Assembly (NCBI GenBank): GCA_019240015.1
Contig: JAFAZB010000362.1
Span: 1-8,895 of the forward strand
DNA length: 8,895 nucleotides
Reading direction: 5' to 3'
DNA from: Solirubrobacterales bacterium
GTDB taxonomy: Bacteria; Actinomycetota; Thermoleophilia; Solirubrobacterales; Solirubrobacteraceae
The notes below the pieces were generated by a model that saw nothing but the letters and a program-made list of their open reading frames with translations, did not search any database and had not been told where the DNA came from. The stretch's first letter is position 1; the number at the start of each line of letters is the position of its first letter. Both the position numbers and the translations under genes were made by a program. Below are positions 1 to 6,122 of the stretch, in pieces.

Positions 1-165
1 CGCGGGCGCCCCGCCCCCGCCGCGCGCCCTCCGCGCCCCCCTCCGCATCATCAAAACATGCACTCTGCTCCTGCTCGTGCCGGGGGTGTGTGCGTGGGTG
101 ACGGTTATGTCATGCCCATCGCGCAGACCCCCGGCTGAGGCCGCACCAGTGAGTGGATTGTGATC
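1..165. other. Intergenic region, no gene recognised
   Basis: I see no convincing gene here. The first 45 bases are extremely C/G-rich. One plus-strand frame is open from base 1 to a TGA at 136-138, but the translation is a Pro/Ala/Arg-rich string with no family resemblance, so it could be the tail of an upstream gene or simply chance in GC-rich DNA. A perfect 14-base inverted repeat, TGAC-N6-GTCA, lies at 99-112 and could be an operator for a gene outside the window. No tRNA-like fold was recognised. Confidence 0.5.
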
Positions 166-220
166 GCTCCCCGGGGCGCGCGACGCTCCCCGGGCGCGCG
201 ACGCTCGCCGGGGCGCGAAC
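166..220. repeat. Tandem repeat, three 18-19-base units downstream of trx
   Basis: Three consecutive near-identical units are visible: 166-184 (GCTCCCCGGGGCGCGCGAC), 185-202 (the same minus one G) and 203-220 (two or three substitutions). They lie just beyond the 3' end of the thioredoxin gene. Each unit has a CCCGGG-type palindromic core that could fold in RNA, so the block may help end trx transcription, or it may be a replication-slippage product. No spacers are present, so it is not a CRISPR. The repetition is read directly; the role is unknown. Confidence 0.75.
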
Positions 221-244
221 GGCGCCGGCCGCGCCGCGCGGGCC

Positions 245-574
245 TTACGCCAGCGCGGGCTCGAGCTCGCTCTCGAGGCGCCGCTTCGGATATGCGCCGA
301 TCACGGTCTTGACCGGCTGACCGTGTCGGAACAGGATCAGCGTCGGGATCGACATCACGTTGAACTGGACCGCCGTGTTCTGGTTCTCGTCAGTGTTCAG
401 CTTGACGACCTTGAGCTCGTCGGCGCGCTCCTTGGCGATTTCCTCCACCACCGGCGCGACCATCCGACAAGGTCCGCACCAAGGCGCCCAGAAGTCCACC
501 AGAACGGGGACCTCGGCCTCGAGCACCTCCGCTTGAAAGTTGTTGTCGGTGACTTCAGTGACGCTGCCTGCCAT
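245..574 (-). CDS. trxA: Thioredoxin
   Basis: This is a 109-residue cytoplasmic thioredoxin, the usual length for the family. It is a protein-disulfide reductant normally recharged by thioredoxin reductase, which is not in this window. The redox-active WCGPC motif is at residues 32-36 inside the context FWAPWCGPC, with the preceding buried Asp at 27. The cis-proline loop SIPT is at 75-78 (Pro77), and the conserved Gly of the last strand is at 93. The ATG at 574 is supported by a good ribosome site, AAGGAG at 585-580, five bases upstream. A near-consensus -10 box (TATACT, 613-608) lies just upstream, predicting a leader of about 25-30 bases. The gene is transcribed divergently from the small membrane protein gene and appears monocistronic. 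All motif residues are present; only the paralogue-level name is uncertain. Confidence 0.96.
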   Translation of the reverse strand: MAGSVTEVTDNNFQAEVLEAEVPVLVDFWAPWCGPCRMVAPVVEEIAKERADELKVVKLNTDENQNTAVQFNVMSIPTLILFRHGQPVKTVIGAYPKRRLESELEPALA

Positions 575-607
575 TGGGGCTCCTTGGTCGATTCGCTTAC
601 TTCAAAA

Positions 608-613
608 AGTATA
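608..613 (-). promoter_or_regulatory. Predicted -10 box of the thioredoxin gene
   Basis: TATACT on the minus strand matches the vegetative TATAAT consensus at five of six positions and stands out in a GC-rich spacer. It lies 33 bases upstream of the trx ATG, leaving room for a leader containing AAGGAG. No good TTGACA-like -35 box is seen at 16-18 bases; that position falls within the GC-rich tandem repeat at 616-696. Confidence 0.6.
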
Positions 614-615
614 GC

Positions 616-696
616 GCGCCGGGCAGGGGACTCGCGCGCCGGGCGCCGATCGCACGCGCCGGGCGCCGATCGCACGCGCCCGGGCCCGACTCGCAC
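616..696. repeat. Tandem repeat, four ~20-base units upstream of trx
   Basis: Four consecutive units begin GCGCC(G/C)GG: 616-635 (diverged in its second half), 636-655 and 656-675 (identical copies of GCGCCGGGCGCCGATCGCAC), and 676-696 (diverged, one base longer). The block starts three bases upstream of the trx -10 box and covers the -35 region and beyond. It could hold repeated protein-binding sites or be a slippage product. It is similar in period and composition to, but not the same sequence as, the block at 166-220. Confidence 0.8.
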
Positions 697-784
697 GCCC
701 GCCCCTGGACTGGGGCTTGGGGTGGAGGTCCGGATGCGGACGTCAGGCCACGTACCGAGGGGCGTCCCCGCGACCGCGCGCACG

Positions 785-790
785 GGGTAC
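785..790 (+). promoter_or_regulatory. Possible sigma-B-type -10 element (GGGTAC)
   Basis: GGGTAC matches the -10 half of the actinobacterial sigma-B/sigma-F promoter consensus (GNNT/GTTT, 14-16 bases, GGGTAC/T). It lies 27 bases before the ATG of the small membrane protein gene. No matching -35 half sits at the right distance (the nearest GNNT is 19 bases away), so this is a weak call. Confidence 0.3.
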
Positions 791-817
791 ATCGACGAAG
801 CCAAGAAGGAGGTGAGC

Positions 818-952
818 ATGCTTCTCGCACTAGCAGTGATTCTGTTGATCCTCGCAATCGGCGGCGGCCTGGCGATCCATCCGCTCCTGTTCCTGATCGC
901 GATTTTGGCGGTCTTCGCGTTCTTCGGCGGGCGCCGCGGAACGCTCCGCTGA
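818..952 (+). CDS. Small hydrophobic membrane protein (lmo0937/DUF5670-like)
   Basis: This 44-residue protein is almost entirely hydrophobic: one segment at about residues 2-20 and a second at about 22-37, separated by a Gly-Gly-Gly turn and His21-Pro22, ending in a short basic tail (GGRRGTLR). It is therefore predicted to be a hairpin in the cytoplasmic membrane. Size and pattern resemble the tiny lmo0937/DUF5670-type proteins common in soil bacteria, whose function is unknown. The resemblance is by eye, so the family name is tentative. The start is well supported: AAGGAGGT at 806-813, five bases before the ATG. The frame stays open far upstream to 323, but that extension runs antisense through trx and is rejected. 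A GGGTAC motif at 785-790 hints at stress control. It stands alone, with a strong hairpin right after its stop. Confidence 0.8.
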   Translation: MLLALAVILLILAIGGGLAIHPLLFLIAILAVFAFFGGRRGTLR

Positions 953-965
953 GGGTCGGGCTCCC

Positions 966-994
966 GGCCAGCCCGTCCCCGTGACGGGCTGGCC
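966..994. terminator. Strong hairpin between convergent genes, probable bidirectional terminator
   Basis: A perfect 12-base-pair inverted repeat, GGCCAGCCCGTC (966-977) and GACGGGCTGGCC (983-994), encloses a five-base loop. It lies 13 bases after the stop of the small membrane protein gene and 36 bases beyond the stop of the convergent regulator gene. There is no T-tract on either side, as is frequent for actinobacterial terminators. Its position between converging genes supports termination in both directions. Confidence 0.75.
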
Positions 995-1030
995 GTGCGC
1001 GGCCGCCACGCCCGTCAGGGGCAGGGCCGG

Positions 1031-1762
1031 TCAGCTCATCACCGCAACCAGGCGGTGATGACGGAGCTGGTCCGGCGGGGAGCCGTGAAGCATCCACTGG
1101 CCGTCGCTGCGGCTGACCGCGCCCGCGCGAACCAGCTCTCCCATCGCAGTCGTGACCGACGGTCGGTGCGCCCCTACCAGGTCGGCCAGGCGCTGATGGG
1201 AGAGGGGCAGCGGCAGGACGATGCCGTCCGGGCGCACCCGTCCCCAGCGCTCGGCCAGGTGCCACAGCGTGAGCAGCAGACGATCGTCGAGGCGCTGATG
1301 GTGGGCGATCGCCAGGGCGACAGCGAGGGAGTGCGCGCGCCGAGTGCCCCGGCTGAACAGCTCGACGCCGAGCTGGGGCCAAGGATTCATACGGGTCACG
1401 AGTCCGTGATCGAGTACCGCCAGCCGCGTCGGCTCGAGCACGATCCAACCCACCTCCGCGTGGACGTGGGAGCCGTCCTCATCCCACCGCCATGGCCGCA
1501 GCACGTCGCCAGGACCCAGCAGCTCGACGCAGCGCCGAGCGAGGACGTCTACCTCGCGACTGATCAGCCCGTCGATGATCAGGAAGCCACGGTGGTGTGT
1601 CTCGGGCTCGATCGCCGTGGCCGCGTCCCAGGCACCCGGCGAGAGCCGGCGCACGCGGGTCAATGCGTCCCGCCGGGCCCGGTCTCGTTCGGATTCGCTC
1701 AGTAGCTCGCCCAGGTCCGGGTCGGCATCGACGATGCTGATCAGATCGGGGGTCCGGGTCAT
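1031..1762 (-). CDS. Crp/Fnr-family transcriptional regulator
   Basis: This 243-residue protein has the family's size and two-part layout. The N-terminal half (about residues 55-145) reads as a cyclic-nucleotide-binding-like beta-barrel (GFLIIDG, then LLGPGDVLRPW at 81-91). A likely dimerisation helix lies around 140-175 (including RLDDRLLLTLWHLAERWG). The C-terminal winged helix-turn-helix is at about 185-225, with the typical LSHQRLADLVGAHRPSVTTA core (187-206) followed by LVRAGAV and a basic wing. I do not see the GE-L...R-(S/T)A phosphate-binding cassette of true cAMP receptors, nor a cysteine cluster for an Fe-S centre, so the effector is unknown and may not be a nucleotide. The ATG at 1762 has no clear ribosome site. 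TACGCT at 1800-1795 is a possible -10. The gene is divergent from polX across 92 bases, so it might regulate itself or polX; no obvious palindromic operator was found there. Confidence 0.88.
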   Translation of the reverse strand: MTRTPDLISIVDADPDLGELLSESERDRARRDALTRVRRLSPGAWDAATAIEPETHHRGFLIIDGLISREVDVLARRCVELLGPGDVLRPWRWDEDGSHVHAEVGWIVLEPTRLAVLDHGLVTRMNPWPQLGVELFSRGTRRAHSLAVALAIAHHQRLDDRLLLTLWHLAERWGRVRPDGIVLPLPLSHQRLADLVGAHRPSVTTAMGELVRAGAVSRSDGQWMLHGSPPDQLRHHRLVAVMS

Positions 1763-1840
1763 CGAGGCGGGGATGCTGCGGCTCGCTGCGGGGGAGCGTA
1801 TCCGGCGACACGCGGACGGCGCGCAGACGCCGCCCGCTAT

Positions 1841-1846
1841 TAGCCT
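1841..1846 (+). promoter_or_regulatory. Predicted -10 box for leaderless polX transcript
   Basis: TAGCCT fits the actinobacterial TANNNT -10 pattern and ends eight bases before the polX ATG, which has no Shine-Dalgarno sequence. A transcript starting at or next to the A of ATG is expected. The same bases read on the minus strand give TAGGCT (1847-1842), so an overlapping divergent -10 for the regulator gene is possible. Confidence 0.5.
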
Positions 1847-1854
1847 AAGACCGG

Positions 1855-3594
1855 ATGCCCGACCCCACCAACTCCGAGATCGCCGCGGCGCTCGAGGAGC
1901 TCGGCGACCTGTACGAGCTGGACGGCGCGATCATTCACCGAGTCGTGGCGTACCGCAATGCGGCCAAGGCCGTTCGGGACGCGTCCGTGTCCGTCTCGGC
2001 ACTCGCGCGCCAGGGCCGCGCCACAGAGCTGCCCGGAATCGGGGCGACGATTCAGGAGAAGGTGCTGGCGCTCGCGGACGATGGTGCGATTCCAGCCGCG
2101 GTCAAGCTCCGCGCGAGGTTCCCGTCCGGCCTGATCGAGGTAACACGGCTTCCCGGGTTGGGGCCGAAGCGGGCGCGGCGGCTGTTCGAGGAGCTGTCGA
2201 TCGACTCGATCGATTCGCTGCGAGCCGCCGCCGAAGGCGAACGGATTCGCACGCTGAAGGGCTTCGGGCCAAAAGCCGAGGAGAGCATCCTGGCGGCGCT
2301 GGCCGACGCCGGGGCCGGCGAGCCTCGCGCGCGTGTGGTGTTGCACCGGGCGCTCGCCGTCGGTGAGCAGCTGATCGCCGCGCTGCGAGAGCACCCTGCG
2401 TCAGAGCGGGTCGAGCTGGCGGGCTCGGCTCGGCGGATGACCGACAGCGTCAAGGACCTGGACGTAATCGCCACCGCCAGCGACCCCGGGGCGCTCGCCC
2501 GAGCGGCCGCCGCGCTCGAGCTCGTGGAGGCGGCGCAGATCCCCGGCGAGGCGGGGGTCCGGCTGCGCACCCACACCGGTCTGAAGATCGATCTGCGGAT
2601 CGTGGCGCCGGAGCAGTTCGGCAACCTGCTCCAGCACTTCACGGGCTCCAAGGAGCACAACATGGCGCTGCGCGACGCGGCGGTCCGCAAGGGGCTGCAC
2701 GTGTCCGAGTACGGGGTGCTCGACGACAGCACCGGCCACACCACCAAGTGCACCACCGAGGGGGAGGTCTACGCGCTGCTGGGGCTGCAGTACATCGAGC
2801 CGGAGCTACGCGAGAACCGCGGCGAGCTCGAGGCCGCGGCCGCAGCGAGGCTCCCCGAGCTTGTCCAGCTGGGTGACCTGCGCGGCGATCTCCACAGCCA
2901 CACCACCGCCTCCGACGGGACCGCATCGATCGAGCAGATGGGGATGGCAGCTCGGGAGGCGGGCTACGAGTACCTCGCGGTCACCGACCACTCGGCTAGC
3001 TTCGGGTTCGGGGAGGACGTCTCGCCGCTGGCTCTGCGTGACCAAGTCGAGCGGATTCGCTCCGCTGAGCTCGACGGCATCACGCTGCTGGCAGGCTCCG
3101 AGGTCAACGTCCTTCCCGACGGCTCGCTCGACTATCCCGACGAGCTATTGACAGAGCTCGACTGGGTGATCGCCTCGGTCCACTCATCGTTTCGGATGGA
3201 CGCCGAGGCGATGACCGGTCGGCTGCTGAGGGCGATCGAGCATCCGCTGGTGGACGCGATCGGCCATCTGTCGGGTCGCAAGATCGAGCGGCGAGCGCCG
3301 TACGCGTTCGACGTCGAGCGGGTGCTCGAGGCCGCGGCCCGGACCGGCACGATGCTGGAGATCAACGCCAGCCCGGATCGGCGGGACATCAACGACGTCA
3401 CCGCGCGGGCGGCGGCCGCCGCCGGGATCCCGATCGTGATCAATTGCGACGCTCATCGAGTGAGGGGCTTCGAGGTCGCGCGCTACGGGATCGCGACCGC
3501 GCGCCGGGCGTGGCTGACGGCCGCCGAGATCGCGAACACCAGGCCGTGGCCCGAGGTGCAGGCGCTGCGGCCGCGCCACCGAGCGGCGGTCTGA
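1855..3594 (+). CDS. polX: DNA polymerase/3'-5' exonuclease PolX (family X polymerase with PHP domain)
   Basis: This is a 579-residue bacterial PolX, the usual full length. Members fill short gaps in base-excision repair, and the PHP domain supplies a Mn-dependent 3'-5' exonuclease or 3'-end processing activity. The N-terminal part carries helix-hairpin-helix DNA-binding turns: LPGIG at 59-63, LPGLGPKRA at 99-107 and KGFGPKAEESIL at 135-146. The nucleotidyltransferase core follows: GSARR at 190-194, the Asp pair D201/D203 in KDLDVIA, the third Asp D246 in KIDLRIV, and HFTGSKEHN at 261-269. The PHP domain starts near 343; candidate metal ligands are H347 and H349 (DLHSHT), D354, H379 (TDHS), E416, H443, H471, and D532/H534 (CDAH). 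All expected catalytic residues are present, so both activities should be intact. The ATG at 1855 lacks a ribosome site and is probably leaderless. The downstream gene begins eight bases after the stop and is likely co-transcribed. Confidence 0.96.
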   Translation: MPDPTNSEIAAALEELGDLYELDGAIIHRVVAYRNAAKAVRDASVSVSALARQGRATELPGIGATIQEKVLALADDGAIPAAVKLRARFPSGLIEVTRLPGLGPKRARRLFEELSIDSIDSLRAAAEGERIRTLKGFGPKAEESILAALADAGAGEPRARVVLHRALAVGEQLIAALREHPASERVELAGSARRMTDSVKDLDVIATASDPGALARAAAALELVEAAQIPGEAGVRLRTHTGLKIDLRIVAPEQFGNLLQHFTGSKEHNMALRDAAVRKGLHVSEYGVLDDSTGHTTKCTTEGEVYALLGLQYIEPELRENRGELEAAAAARLPELVQLGDLRGDLHSHTTASDGTASIEQMGMAAREAGYEYLAVTDHSASFGFGEDVSPLALRDQVERIRSAELDGITLLAGSEVNVLPDGSLDYPDELLTELDWVIASVHSSFRMDAEAMTGRLLRAIEHPLVDAIGHLSGRKIERRAPYAFDVERVLEAAARTGTMLEINASPDRRDINDVTARAAAAAGIPIVINCDAHRVRGFEVARYGIATARRAWLTAAEIANTRPWPEVQALRPRHRAAV

Positions 3595-3602
3595 GGGCGA
3601 GC

Positions 3603-4214
3603 GTGGCGACGGCGTGGCGGGTGGCGGTGGCGCTGATGGCGATGCTGACGGCGGGCGGCTGCGGCGGCGTGGCGACGCGCGCGAGCCGCTCGGAAACTAC
3701 CGCCGCCAGCGCTCCGAGGAGCCCGACTTCGACTGCGGCCGGCGCGAGCTCGACGGCCGCCGGCTCCACCCTAGCCGGGCTCCGTTTGACCAGCCCGGCG
3801 TTCCCGCCCGGTGGCGCGATCCCGTCTCGGTACACCTGCGACGGAGCGGACTCCGTGCTGCCGGTGCGCTGGTCCGGGGTTCCCTCCTCCGTACGCGAGC
3901 TGGTGCTGGTGATGCGCGACCCCGACGCCCCGACCGCCAACTTCGTTCACTGGGCGGTGGCGGGGATCCGGCCTGGGGTGGCCGGCATCGGCGCCGGCCC
4001 GCTGCCGCCGGGGGCGGTGCAGGGGCGCAACAGCTTCGGAACGCTCGGCTACCGCGGCCCCTGCCCACCGCGTGGCGGCCGGCCCCACCAGTACGTGCTG
4101 ACGCTGAGCGCGCTGTCATCTTCCTCGATGCTCAAGACCGGGTTCTCCGCCGACCAGCTCCGGACCGCGGCGGTGGCGTTGGGAACGCTGATCGGCTCCT
4201 ACGGGCGGCGGTAG
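3603..4214 (+). CDS. YbhB/YbcL-type PEBP (Raf-kinase-inhibitor-like) protein, predicted lipoprotein
   Basis: With a GTG start at 3603 this is a 203-residue protein. Residues 1-19 form a signal peptide (Arg6, then a hydrophobic stretch) ending TAGGC. Cys20 fits the general prokaryotic lipobox pattern, although the -3 residue is Ala rather than Leu. A Ser/Thr/Ala-rich linker runs from about 24 to 57. The PEBP fold follows: SPAFPPGGAIPSRYTCDG at 64-81, the ligand-site DPDAP at 106-110, HW at 116-117, and GYRGPCPPRGGRPHQY at 149-164. Bacterial PEBP proteins have no settled function. Alternative GTG/ATG codons lie a few residues inside, and the frame is open back into polX. The 3603 start is preferred because it gives a complete signal peptide and has GAGGG (3593-3597) five bases upstream, overlapping the polX stop. 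Its stop abuts the lgt stop. The lipoprotein call is an inference, made more attractive by Lgt being next door. Confidence 0.88.
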   Translation: MATAWRVAVALMAMLTAGGCGGVATRASRSETTAASAPRSPTSTAAGASSTAAGSTLAGLRLTSPAFPPGGAIPSRYTCDGADSVLPVRWSGVPSSVRELVLVMRDPDAPTANFVHWAVAGIRPGVAGIGAGPLPPGAVQGRNSFGTLGYRGPCPPRGGRPHQYVLTLSALSSSSMLKTGFSADQLRTAAVALGTLIGSYGRR

Positions 4215-5087
4215 CTATCGCCCGCGAGGCCCGCGGCCGCCCGCGGCGGCGACCGACGTCCTGCCTTCGCCCCGGGCCCCGCTCCACCGCCAGCCGCGCT
4301 GGATCGCGACGAACCAGGTCAGCCCGATCACGCACAGCACCGACGCGAGCCAGAAGTTCACGCGCATGCCGAGGAAGTGGTTCGAGTAATCGATCCGCTG
4401 CGTCTCCTCGAAGATCCTGAACGCCGAATAGCCGGCGACATACAGGGCGAATAGACCCGGCGGTCTGATCTTGCGGTGATGACCGAGCCAGACGAGGAAT
4501 GCCGCCAGCCCCAGATCCCAGATCAGCTCATACAGAAACGTCGGCTCGAACGTCGAGTACTGCGCGTACCCGGGATAGCGATGGGCCGGATCGATCTTCA
4601 GCGCCCAGGGCAGGCGCGACGGGGCGCCGTACAGCTCCTGGTTGAAGTAGTTGCCGATCCGCCCGATCGCCTGTGCCACCAGCAGTCCCGGCGCGCCCAC
4701 GTCCATGAAGGTGGGGATCTCGATCCCTCGGCGGCGTAGCACCCAGAGCCCTGCGAGCGTCCCCCCCGCGATCCCGCCCCAAATCCCCAGCCCACCCTTC
4801 CAGATCGCGAACGGGCCCCACCAGTGTGGAGGGATCTGGCTGGGGGTGGTGATCAGAAAGTAGATCCGGCCGCCGATCAGCCCCGCCGGGAAGCCCCACA
4901 TCGCCACTTCGTAGACCAGCTCCCGGCTGCCGCCGAGACGCTCCCACCGCCGCCTCGCGACCAATACCGCCCCCAGCACCGCGAATACATAGGCGATCCC
5001 GTACGCGTGCAGGAACAACGGGCCGAGGCTGATCCCGTTCGAGGAGGGGCTCGGGATGAAGCCTGGCGCTCCGCTCACGCCCGCCAT
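4215..5087 (-). CDS. lgt: Prolipoprotein diacylglyceryl transferase
   Basis: Lgt is an integral membrane enzyme that moves diacylglycerol from phosphatidylglycerol to the lipobox cysteine of prolipoproteins, the first step of lipoprotein maturation. The 290-residue sequence has about seven hydrophobic segments. The family signature GRIGNYFNQELYG is at residues 142-154 (Arg143 and Asn146 match the essential residues of the E. coli enzyme). HAYG at 27-30 carries the conserved Tyr29, and a C-terminal FRIFEETQRID (223-233) carries the conserved Arg224. WKGGLGIWGG at 96-105 has Trp where E. coli has His103. The last 25 residues are a polar Gly/Arg/Ala tail. The ATG at 5087 overlaps the upstream glycosyltransferase gene by 13 bases. 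A GTG at 5078 (287 residues) would give a four-base GTGA overlap with AGGA eight bases upstream, and is a serious alternative. It is the last gene of a minus-strand operon and ends tail-to-tail with the PEBP gene with no gap. Confidence 0.96.
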   Translation of the reverse strand: MAGVSGAPGFIPSPSSNGISLGPLFLHAYGIAYVFAVLGAVLVARRRWERLGGSRELVYEVAMWGFPAGLIGGRIYFLITTPSQIPPHWWGPFAIWKGGLGIWGGIAGGTLAGLWVLRRRGIEIPTFMDVGAPGLLVAQAIGRIGNYFNQELYGAPSRLPWALKIDPAHRYPGYAQYSTFEPTFLYELIWDLGLAAFLVWLGHHRKIRPPGLFALYVAGYSAFRIFEETQRIDYSNHFLGMRVNFWLASVLCVIGLTWFVAIQRGWRWSGARGEGRTSVAAAGGRGPRGR

Positions 5088-6118
5088 CCTGGCAGCAATC
5101 GAGGCAGCACCTGCTCGGCGATCGCCCGGTCGACCGCCGCTCGGCGGAACGGCGCCAGCAACTCCAGAGCGCGCTCGGCATACCGCGGGACTGGATCCTC
5201 GAGCGCGACCCGGAGCGCCCCGGCCAGATCCTGGTCGACCAGGCGCGGGTCGAGCGAGCGCGCCAATGCCAGCGCCGGGTACGGCCCCGGTGAGGGGGTC
5301 GAGACCAGCATGCAGCCGTCGGCGAGCGCCTCCAGCGGCGCGATCCCGTAGTCCTCACGCTTGGGAGCGGCCAGGAATACGCGCGCCCGGCGCAGCAGCG
5401 CGCGGTACTCGGCGCTGGGCAGACGCCCTGCCACCTGCACCCCCTCGAGCGTCCGGTCGCTCGCCCCAGGAAGCCGATCGAGGCCGGCGACGACGAGCGT
5501 CTCGTTGCCGCGCCTGGCCCGGCGCCAGCTGTCGAGCACCAGGTCGAGCCGGCGCTTCTCCGGGTCCCCCGCGTAGGTGATGACGTCGATGTCACGGCTG
5601 CGCTGCGGGCTGCCCGACGGCTCCACCGGACAGGGAACGGTCACCGTCTCGGGATGGGGGTCTCGCAGCGGAGCGAGCGCAGTCTCGTTCATTGCCAGCA
5701 CCAGCGGGGTCTGCGCGAGGCGTCTGCGCTCCGCCACCCGCTGCCAGATCCCATGGCGTCCCGGGCGGTTCTCGGCCGCGATCGAGTCGAGCCAGACCGC
5801 GCCAGGGGAGGGCCACAGCAGCGCGGCGGTGATCGAGCAGTAGATGATCGCGCGCGGCCGACGCTCGGCGATCCCACGCCGGCACGCGCCCCGCGCCGCG
5901 TGCGCCTGCACCAAGTCGGTCAGCGGGAAGGTGCGAACCCGCGGCAGCGGGCCCGCCGCGACCGTGTGCACGGTGGCGCCGGTCCTGGCGATCGAGGCGC
6001 CGAGCTCGCGCGCCGCGATCCGCCAGCCGCTGGTCGCCGCGATCGAGACGACCAGCACATCCGCCCGCGAGCCGGAGCGGCGAGGTGCGACGCTCGCCGG
6101 AGGACTAGCGGCGGCCAT
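5075..6118 (-). CDS. Glycosyltransferase, GT4-like (GT-B fold)
   Basis: This 347-residue protein looks like a retaining GT-B glycosyltransferase. The C-terminal donor-binding half is clear: a strand-turn YAGDPEKRR (182-190), VAGRLPSAEYRALLRRARVFLAAP (229-252), then the EX7E-type motif REDYGIAPLEALADG (254-268). The N-terminal acceptor half (about 19-160) starts with DVLVVSIAATSGWR and is less conserved. Donor and acceptor are unknown. It has no signal peptide or membrane segment, so it should be cytosolic or peripheral to the membrane. The frame continues upstream to an ATG at 6163, but that would overlap the previous gene by 41 bases with no ribosome site. The ATG at 6118 leaves a four-base gap after the upstream stop, so it is preferred. 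It is the third gene of the otsB-lgt operon. It is not a GT20 trehalose-phosphate synthase as far as I can see, so it is not an obvious OtsA partner for the OtsB-like gene. Confidence 0.85.
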   Translation of the reverse strand: MAAASPPASVAPRRSGSRADVLVVSIAATSGWRIAARELGASIARTGATVHTVAAGPLPRVRTFPLTDLVQAHAARGACRRGIAERRPRAIIYCSITAALLWPSPGAVWLDSIAAENRPGRHGIWQRVAERRRLAQTPLVLAMNETALAPLRDPHPETVTVPCPVEPSGSPQRSRDIDVITYAGDPEKRRLDLVLDSWRRARRGNETLVVAGLDRLPGASDRTLEGVQVAGRLPSAEYRALLRRARVFLAAPKREDYGIAPLEALADGCMLVSTPSPGPYPALALARSLDPRLVDQDLAGALRVALEDPVPRYAERALELLAPFRRAAVDRAIAEQVLPRLLPGWRA

Positions 6119-6122
6119 TCGC

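Noticed and set aside
1..138. Open plus-strand frame at the left edge as the tail of a gene
   Set aside because: The translation is Pro/Ala/Arg-rich with no recognisable motif; in DNA this GC-rich an open frame of this length is expected by chance.
166..696. CRISPR-like repeats around trx
   Set aside because: The units are directly adjacent with no unique spacers and are only 18-21 bases; this is tandem repetition.
323..817. Upstream extension of the small membrane protein frame to give a 209-residue product
   Set aside because: The extension lies antisense to the thioredoxin gene and through the tandem repeats, has Arg/His-rich random composition, and a strong ribosome site at 806-813 marks the true start at 818.
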